Source: Clostridium polyendosporum | Lineage (GTDB): Bacteria; Bacillota; Clostridia; Clostridiales; Clostridiaceae | Length of the DNA stretch: 64,000 nt | Assembly: GCF_018332455.1 (NCBI RefSeq) | Contig: NZ_BOPZ01000003.1 | Location: 155,987 to 219,986 of the forward strand | Direction of reading: 5' to 3' | Shown here: in pieces, positions 57,149 through 64,000 of the stretch | Layout of the letters: every line of letters begins with the position of its first letter | Numbering within the stretch: the first letter of the stretch is position 1 | Position numbers and translations under genes: made by a program | The notes under the pieces: generated by a model | Seen by the model: only the letters and a program-made list of their open reading frames with translations | Databases searched by the model: none | Told to the model about the DNA's origin: nothing

Positions 57149-59344
57149 TTAGTCACCAAGGTCATTGCTTAACTGACACTTTATTGTAGTACCTTTTTGA
57201 ACGAGTTCTCCTGGCTGTATGCTTTGTTCTATAATCATTCCTTCTCCCTCAAATACAGCCTTTACTCCAATACTATCTAATAGCTTTGTTGCACCTTCCC
57301 TAGTATATCCTTTTAAATCTGGCACAATTATATCTTTATTATAAATAGCCGTATTACCAGTGTAAAGATTTATCTTACTATCTTCTCTCACTGAATAACC
57401 TGGCTTTGGACTAACATCAGTAACATATTGACCATCACCGTCGATATCAAAATTCAACTTGCCTTCCTTTAACTTTTTCTTAGCTTCTTCAACTCGTAAA
57501 CCTCTTATTTCAGGAATTATAACATCTTGAGCTAACAACTGCTCATCCTTTGGAAATTCACTTGGATCAAAATAGTTGAATATATCATTAAAAAGAATCT
57601 TAGCTATCGGTGTTACGATAACCCCTGCATAATATTCCCCAGCTGATGCTTCATCTATAGATACCATAACTGTTACCTTAGGATCACTTGCTGGCGCCAT
57701 CGCTACAAAAGATGATATATATTTTCCACTCTCATAGGTACCATTCTTAGAGTTAACCTTTTGTGCAGTACCTGTCTTACCAGCTATATGATATCCCTCA
57801 ATAAACGATCTTTTTGCTGACCCTTCTGAAACAACTCTCTCTAGATATCCTCTTAATTCTTTTGTTTTTTCTTCACTAACTACCTTAACAGTTTTAGGTT
57901 CAAACTTTCTATCTACTATCTTAGTATTATTATCATCTATATGAGAAACTTCCTTCATAACATGTGGTTGTATCCACGTTCCACCATTAGCTATAGCGTT
58001 AAAGGCTGCCATAAATTGAATTGAATTTACTGTATTGGTTTGTCCAAAGGAAATAGTAGCTAAATCAACATCAGTAATTGAATTTGTACTCTTTACTATT
58101 CCCTTAGCTTCTCCTGGTAAATCAACATTAGACTTAGTTCCGAATCCAAATTTTTTAATATATTCATTTAACTTTTCTTTGCCTAACTTCTTTCCTACCT
58201 CTATAAACGCTACATTACAAGAATTCTTTAATATATCTGGGAAAGTTTGACTTCCATGTCCTCCTCTTTTCCAGCATTTAATTGTTCTACCTAATACAGT
58301 TGTACTACCATTACAATTATAAGTTTCACTTCCTCCACCTGTACTTTCCTCTAAAGCTGCTATGGCTGTAAATACCTTGAAAATTGATCCTGGCTCAAAG
58401 GAGTCACTGACTGATCTATTTCTCCACATTTTTTGGAGCTTTTCCATTGAATTGTTTCCTTCAAAGTTTTCAGCTCCTTCTGTTGGTTTATTAGGATTAA
58501 AATCTGGCTTATTTGCCATGGCAAGGATTTCACCATTTTTTGGATTCATAACTATTACACTAACAGCTTTTGCTTTATTATCATTTAAGGCCTGTTCAGC
58601 TGCCTTCTCAGCAAAATATTGCATCTTTTCGTCTATAGTTAACGTAATATCTTTGCCTGGAATAGGTGGAGTAAAATTTGAAATTGTATATGGTAGTTCC
58701 TCACTTCTTCTATCAATTTCAGCTATCCTTACACCTGGAACCCCTGCTAATTCGTTATTATATATAAGTTCTACACCATTAAGTCCATTCCCATCTACAT
58801 TAGTGGTACCTAAAACATGAGCAAGAAAACTATTATTAGTATAATACCTCTTGGTATCTGGTGACACTAGTACTCCATTTATTTTTAATCCCTTTACTTT
58901 ATCTGCTTGATCCTTTTCTATTCTTCTTGCAAGATATGCACTACCCGCTGGAGCTCCACTTGCAAGTCTTGTATTTAATTTTTTTAAAACTTCATTATTA
59001 TCCATTTCTAGTGCATCTGCAATTTTAGGTGATATATTTTCATTAGTAAGTGAATTCTTTTTTAGGTATTCTCTTATTGCATTTAAATCTAAGTCAACTC
59101 TATATACATTTCCACTAACCGCTAATTCAAATCCATTTCTATCTAATATTTTTCCTCTGACAGCATCAATTTTTACTCTACTTGTCCATTGTTCAATAGC
59201 TCTTGCAGAGTATTCTTTACTTTTGAATATCATTATATACGATAACCTTAGCGTTAACACAAAGAATACAGTTGATATCAATACAATAGTCACCCACATC
59301 CGTTTCTTAGATGTAGCATTATCCCTATAATATTTTTTTATCAC
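57149..59344 (-). CDS. spoVD: Class B penicillin-binding protein (FtsI/SpoVD) with two PASTA domains
   Basis: A 731-residue transpeptidase: a membrane helix (about 20-40), a dimerisation domain, and the catalytic domain with SxxK (EPGSIFKVF, about 316), SCN (about 380) and KTGTAQ (about 535). Two C-terminal PASTA domains follow: VIIPEIRGLRVEEAKKKL and DIIVPDLKGYTREGATKLL. Bacillus SpoVD has one PASTA and its vegetative relative PbpB has two, so this could serve as the vegetative FtsI, spore enzyme or both. The GTG at 59344 has GGAGGTATAGTAA upstream. Confidence 0.92.
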   Translation of the reverse strand: MIKKYYRDNATSKKRMWVTIVLISTVFFVLTLRLSYIMIFKSKEYSARAIEQWTSRVKIDAVRGKILDRNGFELAVSGNVYRVDLDLNAIREYLKKNSLTNENISPKIADALEMDNNEVLKKLNTRLASGAPAGSAYLARRIEKDQADKVKGLKINGVLVSPDTKRYYTNNSFLAHVLGTTNVDGNGLNGVELIYNNELAGVPGVRIAEIDRRSEELPYTISNFTPPIPGKDITLTIDEKMQYFAEKAAEQALNDNKAKAVSVIVMNPKNGEILAMANKPDFNPNKPTEGAENFEGNNSMEKLQKMWRNRSVSDSFEPGSIFKVFTAIAALEESTGGGSETYNCNGSTTVLGRTIKCWKRGGHGSQTFPDILKNSCNVAFIEVGKKLGKEKLNEYIKKFGFGTKSNVDLPGEAKGIVKSTNSITDVDLATISFGQTNTVNSIQFMAAFNAIANGGTWIQPHVMKEVSHIDDNNTKIVDRKFEPKTVKVVSEEKTKELRGYLERVVSEGSAKRSFIEGYHIAGKTGTAQKVNSKNGTYESGKYISSFVAMAPASDPKVTVMVSIDEASAGEYYAGVIVTPIAKILFNDIFNYFDPSEFPKDEQLLAQDVIIPEIRGLRVEEAKKKLKEGKLNFDIDGDGQYVTDVSPKPGYSVREDSKINLYTGNTAIYNKDIIVPDLKGYTREGATKLLDSIGVKAVFEGEGMIIEQSIQPGELVQKGTTIKCQLSNDLGD

Positions 59345-59414
59345 TTACTATACCTCCATAAGACTTGTTACTTATAAATATATGGATGCACCTTAAAATA
59401 TATATGGATGCACT

Positions 59415-59924
59415 TTAAAATAGTGCATCCTTTATTTTTGCAAGTAAGTTCTTATCTTGTTTTTTTTGCTTTATAGCTAGCATTGTATCATCTTTAAAGT
59501 AATCCTCTGTCACTGCTGCTTTTACTATATCTTCTTTCTCAGGTACAGACATCTTTAGATTGTTTTCTGCAATAGTTTTAATATTTTCAAGTGAGGATGA
59601 CTTTATTATTTCAATCCTTAATGCTTCATTTTCTGAATTTATATCTTTTATTTGTTTATTGGTTATAGATAGTTGATTTTGCAAGTTATATACCTTAGAA
59701 TCTCTCCAAATAGTAATTAAACCTAAAACAAGTATTAATAATATTACTTGCGTAGCAGCCTTTCTACTGGCTTTTTGCTGTTCCTGCAACCTATTTTTAC
59801 GTTCAATTTTTGACCTTCTTAAGCTCTCATATTGCTTATCATGATTGGGTCCATCAATCTTTCTCTTTGGATTAAAAGCAACGTTCCCTTTTACATCATA
59901 ATTCTTCATAACCAATTTATTCAC
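59415..59924 (-). CDS. FtsL-like cell division protein
   Basis: A 169-residue bitopic protein with a long basic cytoplasmic region (KRKIDGPNHDKQYESLRRSKIERKNRLQEQ), one membrane helix (about 53-70) and a coiled coil (NQLSITNKQIKDINSENEALRIEI). The position between the class B PBP gene and rsmH fits FtsL. The start is uncertain: GTG at 59924 or a nearby ATG at 59909. Confidence 0.8.
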   Translation of the reverse strand: MNKLVMKNYDVKGNVAFNPKRKIDGPNHDKQYESLRRSKIERKNRLQEQQKASRKAATQVILLILVLGLITIWRDSKVYNLQNQLSITNKQIKDINSENEALRIEIIKSSSLENIKTIAENNLKMSVPEKEDIVKAAVTEDYFKDDTMLAIKQKKQDKNLLAKIKDALF

Positions 59925-59948
59925 TTCCCCATCCTAATATAACTTAAT

Positions 59949-60884
59949 CTAAATAATTTTTTCTACAACTCTTAACTTAGCACTTCTACTTCTTGGGTTT
60001 TCTTCAACCTCTTTTTCTGTAGGATCTAATGGCTTTCTAGTTATTACTTTCACCTTGGGAGTATTTCCACAAATACACACAGGAAACTCCTTAGGACAAC
60101 TACATGGGTTCTCTAGATTCTTAAATACATTTTTAACAATTCTATCTTCAAGTGAATGAAAGGTTATAATTGCCATTCTTCCGCCCTTGTTTAATCTTTC
60201 TATCCCATCTCTTATAGCTTTATTTAAAATTTCTAATTCTTTGTTTACTTCTATTCTAATAGCTTGAAAAGTTCTTTTAGCTGGATGTGGTCCTTCTCTT
60301 CTCATTTTTGCGGGTATAGCAGCTTTTATTATATCAACTAATTCAAAGGTTGTTTCTATAGTTTTTTTCTCCCTTTCTTTAGTGATAAAATTTGCAATTC
60401 TCTTAGCAAATCTCTCTTCGCCATACTCCTTAATGATTCTATATAACTCATCCTCACTATAATCATTAACGATTTCAAAAGCTGATAATGAATTTTCTCT
60501 ATTCATTCTCATGTCCAGTGGTGCATCCTTCATATAACTGAAGCCTCTTTCACCAGTATCAAGCTGGTATGATGAAACACCTAAATCCATAAGTATTCCA
60601 TCAACTTTTTCTATTTCTAAATCATTTAAAATAGAATCTATATTGTAAAAATTATTATGAACAAAAATTACATTATCAAAATCCTTTAATCTTTCACTAG
60701 CTGCCTTTAAAGCATCTTTATCCTGGTCTATTCCTATCAATGTTCCTTTAGATGATAACTTTTTTACTATATGGGATGAATGTCCTGCTCCACCTAAGGT
60801 ACAGTCCACATATATGCCATCTTGTCTAATATTAAGTGCATCAATGCACTCATTTAACATTACTGAAATGTGTTTAAAACTCAT
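59949..60884 (-). CDS. rsmH: 16S rRNA m4C1402 methyltransferase RsmH
   Basis: RsmH methylates N4 of C1402 of 16S rRNA. It has 311 residues. The SAM site [17 protein letters not shown] (about 28), [23 protein letters not shown] and the C-terminal [15 protein letters not shown] are all clear. It is the first gene of the division cluster, and no mraZ is present upstream. Start has AAGGAGAATAAAC. Confidence 0.96.
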   Translation of the reverse strand: MSFKHISVMLNECIDALNIRQDGIYVDCTLGGAGHSSHIVKKLSSKGTLIGIDQDKDALKAASERLKDFDNVIFVHNNFYNIDSILNDLEIEKVDGILMDLGVSSYQLDTGERGFSYMKDAPLDMRMNRENSLSAFEIVNDYSEDELYRIIKEYGEERFAKRIANFITKEREKKTIETTFELVDIIKAAIPAKMRREGPHPAKRTFQAIRIEVNKELEILNKAIRDGIERLNKGGRMAIITFHSLEDRIVKNVFKNLENPCSCPKEFPVCICGNTPKVKVITRKPLDPTEKEVEENPRSRSAKLRVVEKII

Positions 60885-60978
60885 GTTTATTCTCCTTATA
60901 CTTCTAATTAACTCTTTTTCTGATGTACATTATAACCATATTTAATTTGTTTTTAGGCCTTTTTTCCTACTTGATATT

Positions 60979-61044
60979 GATTAAATTTTACAGAGTGAAA
61001 TTTTGATAAAAGTTAATAGGACAATTCCTATCAAGTTTTATCAA
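60979..61044 (-). repeat. Dispersed palindromic repeat family A, copy 10 (long form)
   Basis: On the minus strand TTGATAGGAATTGTCCTATTAA forms the first hairpin and AAAATTTCACTCTGTAAAATTT the second. Confidence 0.6.
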
Positions 61045-61142
61045 TACTTCACAATACTTACTATTTCCTTATCAACTACTGCATATTCAGTATAGTTCTA
61101 CGCTATGATGCGTATATTTTATAGAGTTTTTTAATTATCTAA

Positions 61143-61239
61143 AGATAAACAACTTCACTCCTTAAACAATTCCTTAAAAAGCATTGCATGTCGAGGCTAT
61201 TTTTATGAATTATATATCTAATTATGAAGTTGTGTATCT
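61143..61239. repeat. Family B element with 15-nt terminal inverted repeats
   Basis: AGATAAACAACTTCA at 61143-61157 and its near-perfect inverse TGAAGTTGTGTATCT at 61225-61239 bracket an internal AAAGCATTGCATGTCGAGGC. The 97-nt size and terminal repeats resemble a non-autonomous miniature element. Confidence 0.6.
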
Positions 61240-61548
61240 ATAGCTATATTCTACCTTTAATAATTTAAAGGAAATTCTCTATACTTTCAACCATCCTTAA
61301 CCACTTTAGATATATTATTCTATGGAAATTTTAAAATCCCTTTTTTTATTAGATACTTTTTAATAAGTTTTCAATTTTGTTACAATATGCTACTTTATTC
61401 ACGGAACTTCGCTATAAAAGATACATATATACTACCCGTCCCCAGCCTCTTAAGAAGAAGATGGATTCACTTGTTGCTAGTCAATTATTTGATGTATAAT
61501 CGCCTAAATATTGGAGATAATACTAATGCATTCTTTGCTAACTGCATA

Positions 61549-61577
61549 TTGACTTTCTAAACTTTCAAATGTAGAAT
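61549..61577 (+). promoter_or_regulatory. Promoter of selC
   Basis: TTGACT (61549-61554) and TAGAAT (61572-61577) are 17 bp apart, ending 18 nt before the tRNA. Confidence 0.72.
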
Positions 61578-61595
61578 GTAAAAAATAAAATATAT

Positions 61596-61692
61596 GGGGG
61601 TAGATAAGGACCGGTGTCCTTGCCGATCTTCAAAATCGAGTTGTCGTGCTAATACCACGACTGGTAGGTTCGATTCCTACATACTCCCGCCA
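61596..61692 (+). tRNA. selC: tRNA-Sec (anticodon TCA)
   Basis: A 97-nt selenocysteine tRNA. The anticodon TCA is at 61630-61632. A D-stem of 6 bp with a 4-nt loop (AAGGAC/GTCCTT), a long variable arm (GTCGTG/CACGAC) and an extended acceptor with a 3' CCA encoded at 61690-61692 are typical of Sec tRNA. Seven acceptor pairs form; the eighth is G-A. The T-arm is GTAGGTTCGATTCCTAC. It delivers Sec at UGA codons with SelB, so the genome should contain selA, selB and selD. They are not in this window. Confidence 0.95.
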
Positions 61693-61693
61693 A

Positions 61694-61728
61694 AAAAGGC
61701 TTTAAAGGAAATTCCTTTAAAGCCTTTA
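61694..61728. terminator. Bidirectional terminator between selC and ychF
   Basis: AAAGGCTTTAAAGGAA pairs with TTCCTTTAAAGCCTTT (61695-61710 with 61712-61727). On the minus strand it is followed by six T, so it ends ychF; on the plus strand it follows the tRNA CCA. Confidence 0.88.
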
Positions 61729-61795
61729 AATTTTAAACTGAGCTGGAATCTAACTTAACCATTTTTAGTTAAAATGCATCAAAAGAAAATTCTTC

Positions 61796-62893
61796 TTATA
61801 CATTAAATCTAAATTGTACAACGTCTCCGTCTTTCATAACATATTCTTTACCTTCTAGTCTGTAAAGCCCATTTTCTTTTGCAGCTGCTTCTGAACCACA
61901 AGTAACTAGATCATCATATCCTATAACCTCAGCTCTTATAAAACCTCTTTCAATATCTGAGTGAATTTTACTAGCTGCTTGAGGTGCTTTTGTACCATTA
62001 ACAATTGTCCATGCTCTTACTTCTTGTACTCCTGCTGTTAAATAGCTTATTAAACCTAAAAGCTTATAGCTAGCATGAACAAGCTTATCTAGTCCAGATT
62101 CCTCAAGACCGTATTCTTGAAGAAGCTCTTTCTTTTCTTCCTCTTCTAATCCTGAAAGTTCTTCTTCAAGTCTAGCACATACTACAATAACCTCTGCATC
62201 TTCATTAGCAGCATATTCTTTTACTTTTTTAACATAATCATTTTCTAAGTTACCTTCCATCATTTCATCTTCTGAAATGTTACAAACATATAAAACTGAC
62301 TTTGAGGTTATAAGGAATAATCCTTTTATAAACCCCTCTTCATCTTCGCTAACCTCTAAAGTTCTAACTGGCTTACCAGCTTCAAGGTGTGCTTTCATTC
62401 TTTCCATTAAAGCATATTCTTCCTTAGCTTTCTTATCCCCTGATCTAACCAGTTTTAAAGATCTTTCCATTCTTCTTTCTAAAACTTCTAAATCTGAAAA
62501 TATCAACTCTAAGTTAATTGTTTCTATATCTCTTATTGGATCTACTGAACCTTCAACATGAACAACATTTTCATCATTAAAGCATCTTACCACGTGACAA
62601 ATCGCTTCTACTTCTCTAATATGAGAAAGGAATTTATTTCCTAATCCTTCTCCTTTACTTGCTCCTCTTACAAGCCCAGCTATATCATAGAACTCAACAG
62701 ATGTATAAACCTTTCTTTTAGTATTATACATCTTTTCAAGAACATCTAATCTCTTATCTGGTACACTCACCACTCCTACGTTTGGTTCTATAGTACAGAA
62801 TGGATAGTTCGCAGATTCAGCTCCTGCTTGTGTTATAGCATTAAATAAAGTACTCTTACCTACATTCGGTAATCCAACTATTCCTAATTTCAT
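61796..62893 (-). CDS. ychF: Redox-regulated ATPase YchF (OLA1 family)
   Basis: A 365-residue GTPase-like protein that prefers ATP and binds ribosomes. G1 GLPNVGKSTLFNAIT is at the start; NYPFCTIEPNVGVV and DIAGLVRGASKGEGLGNKFL follow, then a coiled coil and a C-terminal TGS domain (LTAGVQEVRAWTIVNGTKAPQAASKIHSDIERGFIRAEVI). The gene is monocistronic with its own terminator. Confidence 0.95.
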   Translation of the reverse strand: MKLGIVGLPNVGKSTLFNAITQAGAESANYPFCTIEPNVGVVSVPDKRLDVLEKMYNTKRKVYTSVEFYDIAGLVRGASKGEGLGNKFLSHIREVEAICHVVRCFNDENVVHVEGSVDPIRDIETINLELIFSDLEVLERRMERSLKLVRSGDKKAKEEYALMERMKAHLEAGKPVRTLEVSEDEEGFIKGLFLITSKSVLYVCNISEDEMMEGNLENDYVKKVKEYAANEDAEVIVVCARLEEELSGLEEEEKKELLQEYGLEESGLDKLVHASYKLLGLISYLTAGVQEVRAWTIVNGTKAPQAASKIHSDIERGFIRAEVIGYDDLVTCGSEAAAKENGLYRLEGKEYVMKDGDVVQFRFNV

Positions 62894-63063
62894 CTATGTA
62901 CATTCCTTTCTTTTATATAAACTGACACCTTATAAAATTATACTCTAGTAATACCAACATTTCAATAATTGTATTATAGGCCTTCTATCAATTGCCAATT
63001 ATACCTTGAAAATCACAGTATCTATATTCTTTATACGATTACACTAAAATTGAGGTGATTACT

Positions 63064-63843
63064 TTGATATATAATATTATTTCCTTATCCTTATCAGCGT
63101 TATTATCATTTAACTTTTTTTCAGTGTTTCAAAATAATACTAATTTGAGTATAGATACCAAGGAACACAGTTGGTATTATTTATGGAAAAAAGAAGGTCC
63201 ACCAGATCCACCTAAAGAAACAAAGCATTTTATCTTTAAATATGATTGCTACTTTCTTGGGAACACTGAGGACAAGGAACTATATCTTACTTTTGATGAA
63301 GGCTATGAAAATGGCAATACTAATAAAATATTAGATACACTAAAAAAACATAATGTTAAAGCTGCTTTCTTTGTTGTTAAACCATATATTACTCAAAATG
63401 AAGATATAGTAAAACGAATGGTAGAAGAAGGTCATTTAGTATGCAACCACTCCTCTAAACATCCATCCATGGCAACAATTTATGATGATGAAGCATTTAA
63501 TAAAGAATTCACAGAAGTTGAAGATGCATTTGAAAAATTAACCGGCAAGAAAATGCCTAAGTTTTTTAGGCCTCCAATGGGCAAATACAGTGAGCTTTCA
63601 CTATCGAAAACTCAACAACTAGGTTATAAAACTATTTTTTGGAGCTTTGCTTACAGAGATTGGTTAGTTGATAAACAACCATTTCCATCCTACGCTAAAA
63701 ATAAAATAATATCGAAAACTCATAATGGGGGTATAATTTTGCTTCATGCAGTATCTGATACGAATACCCAAATTCTTGATGAAGTTATTACTGAATGGAA
63801 AGCACAAGGATATAAATTTAAAAACTTAGATGAGCTAAAATAA
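63064..63843 (+). CDS. pdaA: Polysaccharide deacetylase PdaA (spore cortex)
   Basis: PdaA removes N-acetyl groups from muramic acid, a step to muramic-delta-lactam in the spore cortex. It has 259 residues: a signal peptide, then YLTFDEGYENGNTNKILDTLKKHNVKAAFF (motif 1), GHLVCNHSSKHPSM (motif 2, with the metal histidines), FFRPPMGKYSELSL, IFWSFAYRDWLVDKQ and GGIILLHAVS. The TTG at 63064 has GAGG 7-8 nt upstream; GTG at 63055 lies in the same site. Spore-type deacetylases share the LTFD-GYENG pattern. Confidence 0.92.
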   Translation: MIYNIISLSLSALLSFNFFSVFQNNTNLSIDTKEHSWYYLWKKEGPPDPPKETKHFIFKYDCYFLGNTEDKELYLTFDEGYENGNTNKILDTLKKHNVKAAFFVVKPYITQNEDIVKRMVEEGHLVCNHSSKHPSMATIYDDEAFNKEFTEVEDAFEKLTGKKMPKFFRPPMGKYSELSLSKTQQLGYKTIFWSFAYRDWLVDKQPFPSYAKNKIISKTHNGGIILLHAVSDTNTQILDEVITEWKAQGYKFKNLDELK

Positions 63844-63860
63844 GCCTAGAAATATAACTT

Positions 63861-63896
63861 AAAAAATAACCCTGCATAAAGCAGGGTTATTTTTTC
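63861..63896 (+). terminator. Terminator after pdaA
   Basis: AAAAAATAACCCTGC pairs with GCAGGGTTATTTTTT (63861-63875 with 63881-63895) around ATAAA, with T-runs on both strands. Confidence 0.9.
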
Positions 63897-63897
63897 A

Positions 63898-63949
63898 GTT
63901 TGCTGAAAAACCCCCTGTTTAAAAAACAGAGGGGTTTTCTAGCAAACTT
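63898..63949. terminator. Second strong hairpin near the window end
   Basis: AGTTTGCTGAAAAACCCCCTGTTT pairs with its near-complement across AAAA to make a stem longer than 20 bp. It probably terminates the gene that enters the window from the right; that gene is outside. Confidence 0.75.
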
Positions 63950-64000
63950 GTGGATAAATTTTAAAAGAGAGCTTTTCTATTAATTTGAATAAAATTTTAT

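Larger units (their letters stand above)
60885..61595. other. Large intergenic region upstream of rsmH
   Basis: A 711-bp non-coding gap between rsmH and selC. It contains family A copy 10 (60979-61044), the family B element (61143-61239) and the selC promoter (61549-61577). The remaining part between 61240 and 61540 has no recognisable gene or RNA; the usual mraZ gene is absent. Confidence 0.5.

Overview
This window is AT-rich chromosomal DNA from an anaerobic, endospore-forming Firmicute, most likely Clostridium sensu stricto. The support is the spore genes (spo0A, spoIIM, spoIVB, the eight-gene spoIIIA operon, a SpoVD-like penicillin-binding protein, pdaA), an iscR-iscS-iscU-mnmA operon of clostridial type, an alanine T-box in front of alaS, a DNPR-type MurE that points to meso-diaminopimelate peptidoglycan, and a selenocysteine tRNA. 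There is no rRNA, prophage, CRISPR array or complete insertion sequence. Nearly every gene is on the minus strand; only rqcH, the selenocysteine tRNA and pdaA are on the plus strand.

Layout on the plus-strand scale (most transcription runs right to left). 1-7.7 kb: the start of alaS with its T-box, an AI-2E transporter, a PRC-barrel protein, mnmA-iscU-iscS-iscR and rarA. 7.8-11.5 kb: a looser region with four small orphan genes, many short palindromic repeats, and two copies of a ~280-nt structured RNA element lying between a ribosome-binding site and a start codon. 11.5-17.6 kb: pdp, spoIIM, a Nudix hydrolase, a DUF1232 protein, spo0A, spoIVB. 17.7-28 kb: recN-argR-nadK-tlyA-dxs, then ispA-xseB-xseA-folD-nusB-asp23. 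28-34 kb: spoIIIAA-AH, a zinc-ribbon protein and efp. 34.3-39.7 kb: a compact type IV pilus or competence-pseudopilus operon. 39.9-46 kb: a lipoprotein, rqcH, an rRNA methyltransferase, pyrR, rluD and a DksA-like protein. 46.3-61 kb: the division and cell-wall cluster divIVA-ylmH-yggT-sepF-yggS-DUF881-sbp-DUF881-ftsQ, then ftsW-mraY-murF-murE-spoVD-ftsL-rsmH. 61.5-64 kb: selC, ychF and pdaA.

The genes form two main functional systems. One is sporulation: the master regulator, engulfment proteins, the SpoIIIA channel, the SpoIVB protease that triggers sigma-K activation, and cortex enzymes. The other is growth and division: peptidoglycan precursor synthesis, the divisome, septum placement and isoprenoid supply through dxs and ispA.

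The most unusual content is a pair of related structured RNA elements (8456-8739 and 10834-11108). Each is closed by a perfectly conserved terminal stem, has internal stems supported by compensatory changes, and sits exactly between a strong Shine-Dalgarno sequence and the start codon of an otherwise unrelated gene. A 19-nt hairpin in front of mraY has the same topology in miniature. Other points of interest are two dispersed hairpin-repeat families, two genes that appear to start at AUU or AUA, and a PyrR with a changed PRPP loop. All family assignments come from reading motifs; no database search was run.
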